DNA from: Erwinia sp. JUb26
GTDB taxonomy: Bacteria; Pseudomonadota; Gammaproteobacteria; Enterobacterales; Enterobacteriaceae
NCBI RefSeq assembly: GCF_003751505.1
Contig: NZ_RJVB01000004.1
Span: 361,007-425,006, forward strand
Length of the DNA stretch: 64,000 nt
Direction: 5' to 3'
The position numbers and the translations under genes were made by a program. This document shows, one piece after another, positions 25,517 to 34,484 of the stretch. Below the pieces are notes generated by a model. It had not been told where the DNA came from. It saw only the letters and a program-made list of their open reading frames with translations, and made no database searches. Every line of letters begins with the position of its first letter. Position 1 is the first letter of the stretch.

Positions 25517-26542
25517 CGGCCAGCGATAGTGCAGGGGTTCGCCGCTGAGGAAGCGTTGTAAATCAGCGGCGATCATCGCGGTATGCTTCACCAGCGTTTC
25601 CCGCGTGGCTCCGGCGATATGCGGGGTGATCACCACGTTATCAAACTCGGTGATAAACGGATGGTCGCGCCAGATCGGTTCGCTGGCGAACACGTCCAGC
25701 GCTGCCCCGGCAATGCGCTTTTCGCGCAGGGCGACAATCAGATCCTCTTCGACGATCACCGCCGCGCGCGAGGTGTTAATCAGCCGGGCTTCCGGCTTCA
25801 TCAGTCCCAGCAAATGATGGTCAATCAACCCGGTTGTTTGCGGCGTCACCGTCAGATGCAGGCTGACGTAGTCGGACTCGGTAAACAGCTCCTCCAGCGT
25901 GGCTTTGCGCACGCCGGGCTCGTTGATATCCTCTGCCGCCACGCGCGGATCGGCCACCAGCAGCGACATGCCGAACGCCCGCGCAAGGCGACCGACGCGC
26001 TGGCCGATGCTGCCGTAACCCACTAGCCCCAGCGTTTTATTGCGCAGCTCGCCGCCCTTAAACACTTCATACGGGCTGGATTTATCCACGTCCCACACCA
26101 CGTCCTGCCGCAGCCCCTGCTGAGTGGCGTTGCTGCCCTGCGTGTCACGGGTGAACTCGCCGCGTTTCAATGCGCCGTGCGCCTGTGGGATATGTCGCGC
26201 CAGGCTGAGCATCAATCCCAGCGTCAGCTCCGCTGCGGCATCGGCATTGCGTCCGGGTGTGTAAAGCACCGGGATATTGCGCGCCGCCGCCGCCTTCAGG
26301 TCAACGTTAACCGGATTGGCGCGGGTGCAGGCAATCAGCTTCAGCTGCGGGCAGGCGTTGATCACCCGGGCGGTGATGTCGTCGTAGCTGACGATAAGCA
26401 CATCGGCGTCCTGACCGTGGGCAATCAGGGCCTCTTCGCTCAGTTTACTGTCGCCCGCCGCCCAGCCGGTGACCACCAGTTCGCCGTACTGGCGGAACGC
26501 ATCAAGGCTGCCGGCGTACTCGGCGGTAAAGAGAATTTTCAT
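25508..26542 (-). CDS. D-isomer-specific 2-hydroxyacid dehydrogenase
   Basis: A 344-residue NAD(P)-dependent dehydrogenase of the SerA/HprA family. The Rossmann motif 'LGLVGYGSIGQRVGRLARAFG', the 'LHLTVTPQTTGLIDHHLLGLMKPEARLINTSR' block with catalytic Arg region, and the catalytic His in 'ITPHIAGATRET' are all present. It interconverts a 2-oxo acid and a D-2-hydroxy acid. Its start overlaps the FGGY kinase stop (ATGA), so the two are translationally coupled, and it converges on the PfkB kinase. Confidence 0.88.
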   Translation of the reverse strand: MKILFTAEYAGSLDAFRQYGELVVTGWAAGDSKLSEEALIAHGQDADVLIVSYDDITARVINACPQLKLIACTRANPVNVDLKAAAARNIPVLYTPGRNADAAAELTLGLMLSLARHIPQAHGALKRGEFTRDTQGSNATQQGLRQDVVWDVDKSSPYEVFKGGELRNKTLGLVGYGSIGQRVGRLARAFGMSLLVADPRVAAEDINEPGVRKATLEELFTESDYVSLHLTVTPQTTGLIDHHLLGLMKPEARLINTSRAAVIVEEDLIVALREKRIAGAALDVFASEPIWRDHPFITEFDNVVITPHIAGATRETLVKHTAMIAADLQRFLSGEPLHYRWPSA

Positions 26543-28047
26543 AAATCGGCTGAATCCTGTGCAAGTTGAGTTAAGGCGTCATCCCGCGCCTGCCAGACCG
26601 GCAGCAGCTGTTCGCGCAGCTGGCGGAAAACCGGGAACAGGCGCTGGTACTGAATATGCGAACGTGCATCCGGGTGCCAGGTCTGGCGATCCACCGGCTG
26701 GAGTGATTCCGCGCTCAGCGGCTGTCCGAGCGCCATGGCCGCCAGGATCGCCGCCCCGCGCGCGCCGGGTTCGCTCTGCGGACTGACGATCACCCGGCGG
26801 CCGGTGCAGTCAGCGATAATCTGCAGCCAGAACGGCGAGGCCGTGCCGCCCCCGGCGAGATACAGGTCGCCGCCCGGTGGATAGTCGCTGAGCACATCGG
26901 TAATCGCCCAGGCCAGCCCCTCGAAGACCGCGCGCAGCAGGTGCGCGTTGGTGGTGTCCTGGCTGATGCCAAAGAAACCGGCGCGGGCGACAGGACTGTA
27001 GAACGGGGCGCGTTCGCCGTTGAGGTAGGGCTGATAAAACACGCCGCCGCTGCCGGGGGAGAGGGCGCTGATTTCCGCACCCAGCTCGCTGAAGCTGCGG
27101 TTGGCCGCCAGATGGCTGATGGCCCAGTCCAGGTTCGGCGTGCCGGACTGCATGGCAAACAGGTTAAGGAACTGGCCCTGCCAGGCGTGGCTGACAAAGC
27201 GGGTTTTGCGGCTGACCCGCGCCAGATCGTCGCAAACGATGCCGGTACAGCAGGTGGTGCCCAGCAGGGTGAAGACATCGCCATCGTGCACCGCGCCGAT
27301 GCCGAGCGCGCAGGCGGAAACGTCCAGCGCCCCGGCCGCGACCGGCGTACCGGCGGGCAGCCCGGTGGCCGCGGCGGCGGCGGCGCTCAGCTCTCCGGCG
27401 AGATCGTGCGGGGCCAGCAGCGGCGGGAACAGCGGCCGCAGGCTTTCGATACCCAGCTCTTTTAAGACCGTAGCGGAAAGCGCACCCTGGTGCAGATCCA
27501 GCAGTGAAGTGCCGGCATCGGTCCGTTCGAGGTTGGCGCGGCCGGTCAGGCGGAAACGGATCCAGTCCTTGGCGAAGAAAAACCACTGCGCGTCAGTCAG
27601 CCGTTCCGGCCGGTGCCGGTGCAGCCAGCGCAGCTGCAGGCTGCTGTTGCAGGGCAGCAGCCGGCTGCCGCACAGCTCAAACAGCGTCTCCTCCAGCCCG
27701 TCCTGGCCGGCGAGTTCGCGAATGGAGGCCGCGGCGCGGGTGTCGCTCCACAGCAGCGCATCACCCAGCGGCTGGCCCTGTTTATCGATCAGCCACGCGC
27801 CTTCACCCTGGCCGGACAGCCCGATACCGCGCAGCTGCCCTTTTGCCAGCAGCGGCGACGCGGAGAGCGTTTTCAGCGTGCTGACCACGTTCTGCCACAG
27901 CGCCTCCATCTGCTGTTCCTGATGGCCGGGCGCGGGAGTCAGCGTCCGGTTGCTGACGGAGGCGACTTCCAGCTGGTTAAAGCGGGCATCAAACAGCACC
28001 GACTTGGTTTTTGAGGTACCGACATCAATGCCGATAAAGTAATCCAT
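26539..28047 (-). CDS. FGGY-family carbohydrate kinase (xylulokinase-like)
   Basis: A 502-residue kinase of the FGGY family. The N-terminal phosphate-binding motif 'YFIGIDVGTSKTKSVLFD' and the C-terminal FGGY signature region 'LRAVFEGLAWAITDVL' and 'LYLAGGGTASPFWLQIIADC' are clear. Substrates of the family include xylulose, glycerol, ribulose, erythritol and AI-2; the sequence alone does not decide. It is the first gene of a two-gene operon with the hydroxyacid dehydrogenase and faces the sugar ABC/PfkB operon tail-to-tail, so the two units may serve the same sugar. Confidence 0.88.
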   Translation of the reverse strand: MDYFIGIDVGTSKTKSVLFDARFNQLEVASVSNRTLTPAPGHQEQQMEALWQNVVSTLKTLSASPLLAKGQLRGIGLSGQGEGAWLIDKQGQPLGDALLWSDTRAAASIRELAGQDGLEETLFELCGSRLLPCNSSLQLRWLHRHRPERLTDAQWFFFAKDWIRFRLTGRANLERTDAGTSLLDLHQGALSATVLKELGIESLRPLFPPLLAPHDLAGELSAAAAAATGLPAGTPVAAGALDVSACALGIGAVHDGDVFTLLGTTCCTGIVCDDLARVSRKTRFVSHAWQGQFLNLFAMQSGTPNLDWAISHLAANRSFSELGAEISALSPGSGGVFYQPYLNGERAPFYSPVARAGFFGISQDTTNAHLLRAVFEGLAWAITDVLSDYPPGGDLYLAGGGTASPFWLQIIADCTGRRVIVSPQSEPGARGAAILAAMALGQPLSAESLQPVDRQTWHPDARSHIQYQRLFPVFRQLREQLLPVWQARDDALTQLAQDSADL

Positions 28048-28337
28048 AGTGCAGCCTTATTACGGTAAGCCATTCAGCCCGTGGATAAAAAACCGTGCCG
28101 AACGCGACGCTTCGCAGAAATTTTCTCCATTATTGCCACAGGTTTTCAGAACCTGAAAGACAGAATCAGGCTCCAAATATTCTCTTTGGTTATAAGCCAT
28201 ATCATTTCAGTCGTTTCCAATAGTTTCCCTGCTGCTTAATATCACCAGGCAATTAGTGCTATCGATAATTCACCTATAAAAATCAGTTTAATTAATCAGC
28301 ATATTTCGCTGATACGACGGCAGAAAACAGGCAACAG
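28048..28337. other. Divergent intergenic region, FGGY kinase / metN
   Basis: 290 bp without a gene. A small inverted repeat CAGGTT-TTCAG-AACCTG lies at 28139-28155. I see no MetJ box (AGACGTCT type) and no SAM riboswitch, which leaves methionine control of the downstream ABC system unsupported. Confidence 0.5.
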
Positions 28338-29363
28338 ATGATCGTTTTACGCAACGTTTCTAAAATATTTCACGCCCGTTCGGGCCTGGTCACCGCCGTT
28401 GACAACGTCAGCCTGCAGGTAGAACAGGGCCAGATTTACGGCATTATTGGCTACAGCGGGGCGGGTAAAAGCACGCTCATCCGCCTGCTGAACGGGTTGG
28501 AAAAACCCACATCCGGCAGCGTGATGGTGGCGGGGCAGGATATTGCTCAGGCCAGCGGTGAAGCGCTGCGCCAGGCGCGGCTGAAAATCAGCATGGTGTT
28601 TCAGCATTTCAATCTGCTGTGGTCGCGCACCGTCAGCGAAAATATCGCCTTCTCGTTGCAAATTGCCGGTGCGCCAAAGGCGGTCATCCAGCGCCGGGTG
28701 CAGGAGCTGATTGAGCTGGTCGGACTGAACGGCAAGGAGCAGGCCTATCCCTCACAGCTGAGCGGCGGGCAGAAGCAGCGCGTGGGCATTGCCCGCGCGC
28801 TGGCCAACAGCCCGGACGTGCTGCTGTGCGACGAAGCCACCTCGGCGCTGGATCCGCAAACCACCGATGCCATTCTCGATTTGCTGCTGGATATTAACCG
28901 CCAGCTCAGGCTGACCATCGTGCTGATCACCCATGAGATGCACGTGGTGCGCAAGATCTGCCACCGCGTGGCGGTGATGGAAGCCGGGCGCATCGTGGAA
29001 GAGGGTGAGGTGCTGTCGGTGTTCACCCATCCGCAGCAGCCGATCACCCGCCAGTTCGTCAAGCAGACCACCGAATACAGCAGCGCCGATACGCCGTTTA
29101 ACGACGAGCTGGTGGATGCGGCGGCGGGTGCGGTGCTGAAGCTGACCTTTGTCGGCCAGAGCACGCGCCAGCCGATCGTCGGCGAACTGACGCTGAAATA
29201 CGCGCTGCCGTTCAATATCCTGCACGGAAAAATGACCCAGACCGCCAACGGCACCTTTGGTGAGCTGTGGCTGCAGGTTCCGGCCAGCGGCACCCAGCTG
29301 GAGAGCATTCTGGCCGATCTGCACGCCCACGCAATTTCAACCGAGGTGGTAAAAAATGTTTGA
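28338..29363 (+). CDS. metN: MetN-type ABC importer ATPase with NIL domain
   Basis: A 341-residue ATPase: Walker A 'GYSGAGKST' (about 39-47), signature 'LSGGQKQRVGIARALA', Walker B 'LLCDEATSALD', and the ACT-like NIL domain at about 265-340 that mediates substrate feedback in MetN. It is the energising subunit of a D/L-methionine or related sulfur amino acid importer. The 3' end overlaps metI by 8 bp. No methionine-responsive element was found upstream, and enterobacteria usually carry another metNIQ elsewhere, so this may be a paralogous system. Confidence 0.92.
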   Translation: MIVLRNVSKIFHARSGLVTAVDNVSLQVEQGQIYGIIGYSGAGKSTLIRLLNGLEKPTSGSVMVAGQDIAQASGEALRQARLKISMVFQHFNLLWSRTVSENIAFSLQIAGAPKAVIQRRVQELIELVGLNGKEQAYPSQLSGGQKQRVGIARALANSPDVLLCDEATSALDPQTTDAILDLLLDINRQLRLTIVLITHEMHVVRKICHRVAVMEAGRIVEEGEVLSVFTHPQQPITRQFVKQTTEYSSADTPFNDELVDAAAGAVLKLTFVGQSTRQPIVGELTLKYALPFNILHGKMTQTANGTFGELWLQVPASGTQLESILADLHAHAISTEVVKNV

Positions 29364-30024
29364 GTCCCTGTTTCCGCACCTCAAGCTGGACCAGCTGTGG
29401 GCCGCCACCGGTGAAACCCTCTATATGACCGCGCTGTCCGGTCTGGCGACCTTTGTGCTCGGGATCCTGCTTGGCCTGGCGCTGTTCCTGACCGCGCGCG
29501 GCGGATTGTTCCAGAACCGCGCGGTGTACGGCGCGATTTCCATCCTGGTGAATGTGTTCCGCTCCATTCCGTTCATTATTTTGATTGTGCTGCTGATCCC
29601 GTTCACTAAAACGCTGATCGGCACCATTCTCGGCGCTAACGCCGCGCTGCCCGCGCTGATCGTTGGTGCGGCCCCGTTTTACGCCCGCCTGGTGGAGATC
29701 GGCCTGCGCGAAGTGGACAAAGGGGTTATTGAGGCTTCCCGCTCAATGGGTGCAAAGCTGAGTACGCTGATTTTCCGCGTGCTGCTGCCGGAGTCCTCAC
29801 CCGCACTGGTTTCCGGCATTACCGTGACGCTGATTGCACTGGTCAGCTACAGCGCGATGGCCGGGGTGATCGGTGCCGGCGGCCTCGGTAACCTGGCGTA
29901 TCTGGAAGGTTTTCAACGTAACCACGGCGATGTGACGCTGGTGGCGACGGTCATGATTCTGGTGATTGTTTTTATCATCCAGTTTTTAGGTGATGTGCTC
30001 ACGACACGGCTCGACAAACGTTAA
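29356..30024 (+). CDS. metI: MetI-type ABC importer permease
   Basis: A 222-residue inner-membrane permease with about five helices. 'ETLYMTALSGLATFVLG', 'NVFRSIPFIILIVLLIPFT' and the EAA loop 'EVDKGVIEASRSMGAKLSTLIFRVLLPES' match MetI closely, including the 'AGVIGAGGLGNLAYLEGFQR' segment. It is translationally coupled to metN. Confidence 0.92.
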   Translation: MFESLFPHLKLDQLWAATGETLYMTALSGLATFVLGILLGLALFLTARGGLFQNRAVYGAISILVNVFRSIPFIILIVLLIPFTKTLIGTILGANAALPALIVGAAPFYARLVEIGLREVDKGVIEASRSMGAKLSTLIFRVLLPESSPALVSGITVTLIALVSYSAMAGVIGAGGLGNLAYLEGFQRNHGDVTLVATVMILVIVFIIQFLGDVLTTRLDKR

Positions 30025-30042
30025 CTTTTAGGAAAATCCAAA

Positions 30043-30855
30043 ATGAAAAAAACACTGACGCTGCTGGCTGCAGCCACCCTGGGTGCCCTGAGCCTGAGCG
30101 CATGGGCAGACACGCTGACCGTCGGGGCGTCTAACGTGCCGCACGCGGAAATTCTGGAGCAGGCGAAGCCGATTCTGGCGAAGCAGGGTATCGATCTGGA
30201 AATCAAACCGTTCCAGGACTACATCCTGCCGAACACCGCGCTGGCCAGCCGCGATATCGATGCCAACTATTTCCAGCACATCCCGTATCTGAACAGCGTG
30301 CTGAAAGATCACGCTGGTGATAAGACCTATGATTTCGTCAGCGCCGGTGCGATCCACATCGAGCCTATCGGTATCTACTCGAAGAAGTTCAAATCGCTGA
30401 AAGAGCTGCCGGAGAACGGCAAAGTGATCATGCGTGATGCGGTGGCGGAAGAGGGCCGTATCCTGTCCATCTTCGAGAAAGAGGGCGTGATCAAGCTGAA
30501 GCCGGGCGTGAACAAGGTGAATGCGCGCATCAGCGACATCGTGGAAAACCCGAAACACCTGAAGTTCCTACCGAACGTTGAGGGCGCGCTGCTGCCGCAG
30601 ATGTACAACAACGACGAAGGCGACGCGGTGGTGATCAACGCCAACTACGCGATTGATGCCGGTCTGGACCCGGTGAAAGACCCGATTGCCGTGGAAAGCG
30701 GCGAGAACAACCCGTATGCCAACATCATTACCGTACATCGCGGTGACGAAAACAAGCCGGACATCAAAGCGCTGGTGACCGTGCTGCACTCTCAAGCGAT
30801 TCAGGACTGGATCCGTACCAAGTACAAAGGCGCGGTGATCCCGGTTAATAACTGA
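30043..30855 (+). CDS. metQ: MetQ/NlpA-family methionine-type binding protein
   Basis: A 270-residue solute-binding protein of the NlpA/MetQ family ('VGASNVPHAEILEQAKPILAKQGIDLEI', 'LPNTALASRDIDANYFQHIPYL'). Most MetQ proteins are lipoproteins, but here the signal peptide ends 'SLSAWA|DTL' with no lipobox Cys, so it should be released into the periplasm like a classical Sec substrate. It starts 18 bp after metI and is followed by a good terminator. Confidence 0.92.
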   Translation: MKKTLTLLAAATLGALSLSAWADTLTVGASNVPHAEILEQAKPILAKQGIDLEIKPFQDYILPNTALASRDIDANYFQHIPYLNSVLKDHAGDKTYDFVSAGAIHIEPIGIYSKKFKSLKELPENGKVIMRDAVAEEGRILSIFEKEGVIKLKPGVNKVNARISDIVENPKHLKFLPNVEGALLPQMYNNDEGDAVVINANYAIDAGLDPVKDPIAVESGENNPYANIITVHRGDENKPDIKALVTVLHSQAIQDWIRTKYKGAVIPVNN

Positions 30856-30873
30856 TTTAACGCAGCGTAAACG

Positions 30874-30917
30874 CCCGGAACAGGGGGGATAATACTCCTC
30901 TGTTTCGGGTTTTTTTT
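30874..30917 (+). terminator. Rho-independent terminator after metQ
   Basis: CCCGGAACAG... pairs with ...CTGTTTCGGG, directly followed by eight T residues (30910-30917). Confidence 0.85.
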
Positions 30918-31017
30918 ATGGAATTTATTTGTCTGGAGATTCAAAAAAACATTCATCGGATTGAGGAGGCAGTCTGAATGATTGGATATTGAGCAAAAAG
31001 CGTTACATGTTTCCGTA

Positions 31018-31047
31018 TTGTCAACTTGCAGGTGACGGTTGTACACT
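31018..31047 (+). promoter_or_regulatory. Putative higBA promoter
   Basis: TTGTCA (31018-31023), an 18-bp spacer, then TACACT (31042-31047), 30 bp before the GTG start of higB. The match to sigma70 elements is fair; no other candidate is as close. Confidence 0.45.
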
Positions 31048-31077
31048 GTGTTCTGAATGGAATCTGGAGGTAAGGAT

Positions 31078-31389
31078 GTGCATGTTGTTTCAAGAGCTCC
31101 TTTTGACGAAGCAGTAAAGCAATTTCCCAACGATCGTATTGCGCTTGAAGATACTTATCGGTTTTTGAAGCGTTTAGTCGCTAAAACTCCGGACGAGATG
31201 AAGAAATACTTTGCCAGCCTGGATCGCATGAAATACAGGGATAAATGGTGGGTTATTGATATCGGTGGTAATAACTTACGTATCATGTTTTTTGCCGATT
31301 TTGAGCGCGGAAAAATATTCATCAAACATATCTCTACGCATGCCGAATACGACCGGTTAACCAAATATTATCGGGAGAACAAAGTATGA
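31078..31389 (+). CDS. higB: HigB-type mRNA interferase toxin
   Basis: A 103-residue RelE-superfamily toxin, which cleaves mRNA on the ribosome. 'MHVVSRAPFDEAVKQFPNDR' at the N-terminus, 'KWWVIDIGGNNLRIMFFADF' and 'ISTHAEYDRLTKYY' follow the E. coli HigB pattern, including the central aromatic/Arg residues and C-terminal His-x-x-Tyr. I use the GTG at 31078 because GGAGGT lies 6 nt upstream and it aligns with HigB residue 1; the ATG at 31057 precedes that ribosome binding site. The toxin comes before the antitoxin, as is usual for higBA, and overlaps it by 4 bp. Confidence 0.9.
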   Translation: MHVVSRAPFDEAVKQFPNDRIALEDTYRFLKRLVAKTPDEMKKYFASLDRMKYRDKWWVIDIGGNNLRIMFFADFERGKIFIKHISTHAEYDRLTKYYRENKV

Positions 31390-31802
31390 TTTTTAGCGAT
31401 GCAATAAATGCAGCTAACGAACTTGCCCGCATGGTGCCTTTGCTGGGAGGCAGCACTTCACGTAAGGATTACGAGGAGGCGTTAAAGCTGGTTGAACATC
31501 TGCTTGAAACGCAACCCGATAACCCGCTGGTTGAGATGCTGACGGCGAAAATAACCGCTTATGAGGACCATGCGCCCGAATTCGCCGCGTTTAACGCCCG
31601 CATCTTAGCCGGAAAAAATGGCGTGTCGCTTCTGCGGGTTCTCATGGATCAGCATGGTCTTGTTCAGTCTGATTTTGAAAACGAGATTGGAAAAAAATCG
31701 TTGGTGAGCCGGATCTTGAGCGGGGAACGTTCGCTGACTCTGGATCATATGAGAGCGCTGGCAAACCGGTTTGGTATCCCCGTATCAGTGTTTGTTGATT
31801 GA
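31386..31802 (+). CDS. higA: HigA-type antitoxin (XRE family)
   Basis: A 138-residue antitoxin. The N-terminal half (about 1-75) is a helical region that binds and neutralises HigB; the C-terminal half carries a Cro/C1 helix-turn-helix ('LVQSDFENEIGKKSLVSRILSGERSLTLDHMRALANRFG') that represses the operon. It starts at an ATGA overlap with higB. Immediately downstream (5 bp) is a truncated gene resembling the start of a different XRE antitoxin family. Confidence 0.9.
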   Translation: MIFSDAINAANELARMVPLLGGSTSRKDYEEALKLVEHLLETQPDNPLVEMLTAKITAYEDHAPEFAAFNARILAGKNGVSLLRVLMDQHGLVQSDFENEIGKKSLVSRILSGERSLTLDHMRALANRFGIPVSVFVD

Positions 31803-31807
31803 TCAAA

Positions 31808-31969
31808 ATGAGAACATTAGATGAAGTCATTGCGGCTCGATCGCCGGAAAGCCAGAAACGCATTACCGAACTGGCTGATGAACTGATAGTTGAAACCGGT
31901 CTGCAAAAGATCCGTGAAGAACGCCAGTCATCACAAAAATATGTCGATAAGGCCATCGGCGATCGTTAA
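31808..31969 (+). pseudogene. Truncated XRE antitoxin-like ORF, 53 residues
   Basis: An ATG 5 bp after the higA stop opens 53 codons. The start 'MRTLDEVIAARSPESQKRI' and 'ELADELIVETGLQKIREERQ' match the leading helix of a class of about 100-residue XRE antitoxins that pair with RelE/HigB-like toxins. In those, a full helix-turn-helix follows; here the frame reaches 'SSQKYVDKAIGDR' and stops inside the first DNA-binding helices. No cognate toxin lies beside it. It is probably a decayed antitoxin remnant, although a small expressed fragment remains possible. No obvious frameshift restores the missing part. Confidence 0.6.
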
Positions 31970-32050
31970 GTTCGGGCGCTGTGTATCTATCTGCTGAACG
32001 TGTTTCAGAAAATGAATACGAGTGCGCCCTGTACCGTTAAACATTAAAGG

Positions 32051-32065
32051 CACAATTTTATTGTG
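32051..32065. promoter_or_regulatory. Inverted repeat upstream of katA
   Basis: CACAAT-TTT-ATTGTG, a perfect 6-bp inverted repeat that lies 54 bp before the katA start. It may be a regulator site or lie in the promoter; the binding protein is not identifiable. Confidence 0.4.
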
Positions 32066-32118
32066 TATATGGTCTACTCTTAATCGCTGGACTCCATAAC
32101 AATGTCGGAGAGACAGCG

Positions 32119-33588
32119 ATGAGCAATGATAAACGTAAACCCACCACTAACGATGCCGGTAATCCGGTCGCCAGCGATGAACACTCCCTCTCAGTCGGCC
32201 CCGACGGCCCGCTGCTGCTGCACGACCACTATCTGATTGAGCAGATGGCCAACTTTAACCGCGAGCGTATCCCCGAGCGCCAGCCGCATGCCAAAGGCAG
32301 CGGAGCGTTTGGCCATTTCGAAGTGACGGAAGACATCAGCCGCTTTACCAAAGCCGCGCTGTTCCAGCCCGGGGTGAAAACCGACGTGGTTATGCGCTTT
32401 TCCACCGTAGCCGGGGAGCGGGGCAGCCCGGATACCTGGCGCGATCCGCGCGGCTTCGCCATCAAGTTCTACACCAGCGAAGGCAACTACGACATGGTGG
32501 GCAACAATACCCCGGTGTTCTTTATTCGCGATCCGATGAAGTTTCAGCATTTTATTCGCTCGCAAAAGCGCCGCGCCGATAACAATCTGCGCGATCACGA
32601 TATGCAGTGGGATTTCTGGACCCTGTCGCCGGAATCGGCGCACCAGGTCACCTGGCTGATGGGCGATCGCGGCATCCCAAAAAGCTGGCGGCATATGGAC
32701 GGCTTTTCCAGCCACACCTATATGTGGGTTAACGCGCAGGGCGAGAAGTTCTGGGTGAAATACCACTTCAAAACCGATCAGGGCGTGGAGTGCCTGCATC
32801 AGCAGGAAGCGGACCTGCTGGCCGGTCAGGACGGCGATTACCATACCCGTGACCTGTACAACGCGATCGGGCGCGGGGAGTATCCGAGCTGGACGCTGTA
32901 TATGCAGATTATGCCGTTCGCCGAGGCGGATAATTATCGCTTCAATCCGTTCGACCTGACCAAAGTGTGGCCGCACGCGGATTACCCACTGATCAAAGTC
33001 GGCAAGCTGACGCTCGACCGCAACCCCACCGATAACCACGCGCAGATTGAACAGGCGGCCTTTGAGCCCAACAACCTGGTGCCGGGCATTGGTATCAGCC
33101 CGGACAAAATGCTGATTGGCCGCATGTTTGCCTACGCGGATGCGCACCGCGCGCGGCTGGGGGTGAACTACAAGCAGATCCCGGTAAACGCGCCGCATTC
33201 GCCGGTGAACAGCTACAGCAAGGACGGCGCGATGCGGATGAATCCGGTGTCCGATCCGGTATACGCCCCGAATTCTAAAGGCGGTCCGGTCGCCGACGGC
33301 AAACGCTATCCAACGGATTCCAGCTGGCACGCCAGTGGGGAGATGGTGCATGCGCCGTACAGCCTGCATCGTGACGATGACGATTACGGACAGGCCAATG
33401 CGTTGATTAACCAGGTGATGGATGACGCCGCCCGCCAGCGGCTGGTGGACAACGTCAGCGGACATCTGCTGAACGGCGTGGAGGAGCCAGTGCTGTCCCG
33501 TGCCTTCGAGTACTGGCGCAGTATCGATCGCAGCATTGGCGATCGCATCGCGCAGCAGGTTAACACGGAGCGCGCTAAACGCGCTTAA
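32119..33588 (+). CDS. katA: Monofunctional haem catalase, small-subunit clade
   Basis: A 489-residue catalase that converts hydrogen peroxide to water and oxygen in the cytosol. The distal His is in '[21 protein letters not shown]', the distal Asn and NADPH-region residues lie in '[21 protein letters not shown]', and the proximal haem ligand Tyr is in '[14 protein letters not shown]'. The length is that of clade 3 (KatA) enzymes rather than the 750-residue KatE type. The ribosome binding site is GGAGAG. It is monocistronic, with a strong hairpin just after the stop. In plant-associated bacteria such enzymes counter host peroxide (inference). Confidence 0.95.
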   Translation: MSNDKRKPTTNDAGNPVASDEHSLSVGPDGPLLLHDHYLIEQMANFNRERIPERQPHAKGSGAFGHFEVTEDISRFTKAALFQPGVKTDVVMRFSTVAGERGSPDTWRDPRGFAIKFYTSEGNYDMVGNNTPVFFIRDPMKFQHFIRSQKRRADNNLRDHDMQWDFWTLSPESAHQVTWLMGDRGIPKSWRHMDGFSSHTYMWVNAQGEKFWVKYHFKTDQGVECLHQQEADLLAGQDGDYHTRDLYNAIGRGEYPSWTLYMQIMPFAEADNYRFNPFDLTKVWPHADYPLIKVGKLTLDRNPTDNHAQIEQAAFEPNNLVPGIGISPDKMLIGRMFAYADAHRARLGVNYKQIPVNAPHSPVNSYSKDGAMRMNPVSDPVYAPNSKGGPVADGKRYPTDSSWHASGEMVHAPYSLHRDDDDYGQANALINQVMDDAARQRLVDNVSGHLLNGVEEPVLSRAFEYWRSIDRSIGDRIAQQVNTERAKRA

Positions 33589-33594
33589 TCCCTC

Positions 33595-33617
33595 AGGGCC
33601 TCTCTGCAGGAGGCCCT
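33595..33617 (+). terminator. Terminator hairpin after katA
   Basis: AGGGCCTC-TCTGCAG-GAGGCCCT is a perfect 8-bp stem, 7 bp after the katA stop, followed by a pyrimidine-rich stretch. Confidence 0.7.
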
Positions 33618-33729
33618 CTCTTCGCGACTTTCTTCAGCGAATAGTAACTAACCTTATAATTTTTAAGCATTCGTCTGCGATTTTTTGCAACGTTACACTG
33701 CCCCAAAGTGATTTTTTAGCGGGGCGGTA

Positions 33730-34461
33730 ATGATTAAAGTCAGCGGATTAACTAAAAAGTTTAAGAATTATCAGGCGCTTAACGATATCAGTTTCAGCGT
33801 CAGGCGTGGCGAAGTGGTGTCGATTATCGGGCCGTCCGGCTCAGGAAAATCCACGCTGCTGCGCAGCCTGAATCTGCTGGTGAAACCCGACAGCGGCCAG
33901 CTCACTATCGGTGAAGAAACGGTCGATGCCGCTGCCTTGACCCATCGCAACACCACGCGTTTTCGCCGCCAGAGCGCGATGGTCTTTCAGCACTACAACC
34001 TGTTTAAGAACAAAACCGCGTTGGAAAACATCTCCGAAGTGCTGATCTACGGCCGAGGCTATCGGCGGGATGAGGCACGCGATCGGGCCATGGAACTGTT
34101 GACCAGCGTCGGGCTGGCGCATAAGGCATCGGCCTACCCCATTACGCTCTCTGGCGGGCAGCAGCAGCGCGTCGGGATTGCCCGAGCGCTGAGCCTGGAG
34201 CCGGAAGCGCTGCTGCTGGATGAACCTACCTCATCGCTCGACCCGGAGCTGCGGCGCGACATTCTGAACCTGATCGCCGGCCTGGCCGAGCGTTCGTTGA
34301 CCATGCTGATCGTCACCCACGAAATGAAGTTTGCCCGTGATATTTCGCAGCGGATTTTTTTCATGGAGCAGGGGCGCATCGTTGAGCAGGGCGCGCCGGA
34401 GGTGATGTTCGATCCTATCACGGAAAACCGCACGCACCGTTTCCTTCACGAATTTGCCTGA
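33730..34461 (+). CDS. Polar amino acid ABC importer ATPase (YxeO/TcyC-like)
   Basis: A 243-residue ATPase with Walker A 'GPSGSGKST', Q-loop 'MVFQHYNLFKNKTALEN', signature '[16 protein letters not shown]', Walker B 'ALLLDEPTSSLD' and switch His 'IVTHEM'. It is the first gene of a four-gene operon (ATPase, permease, binding lipoprotein, monooxygenase) with gaps of 3-23 bp. The order and the monooxygenase partner resemble B. subtilis cystine or succinocysteine-type importers. Confidence 0.9.
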   Translation: MIKVSGLTKKFKNYQALNDISFSVRRGEVVSIIGPSGSGKSTLLRSLNLLVKPDSGQLTIGEETVDAAALTHRNTTRFRRQSAMVFQHYNLFKNKTALENISEVLIYGRGYRRDEARDRAMELLTSVGLAHKASAYPITLSGGQQQRVGIARALSLEPEALLLDEPTSSLDPELRRDILNLIAGLAERSLTMLIVTHEMKFARDISQRIFFMEQGRIVEQGAPEVMFDPITENRTHRFLHEFA

Positions 34462-34484
34462 CCCTACGATAAGGACATCCCGCC

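Noticed and set aside
28048-28337. SAM riboswitch or MetJ box upstream of metN
   Set aside because: No AGACGTCT-type repeats and no recognisable SAM-aptamer structure found by eye.
30918-30977. 19-codon ATG ORF just after the metQ terminator
   Set aside because: It starts within the terminator tail and has no ribosome binding site.
31386-31969. The 53-codon ORF as a frameshifted C-terminal part of higA
   Set aside because: HigA already has a complete C-terminal helix-turn-helix, and the small ORF begins with a different family's N-terminal sequence and its own ATG.
32191-33465. 424-codon minus-strand ORF opposite katA
   Set aside because: Antisense shadow; katA on the plus strand has all catalase motifs.
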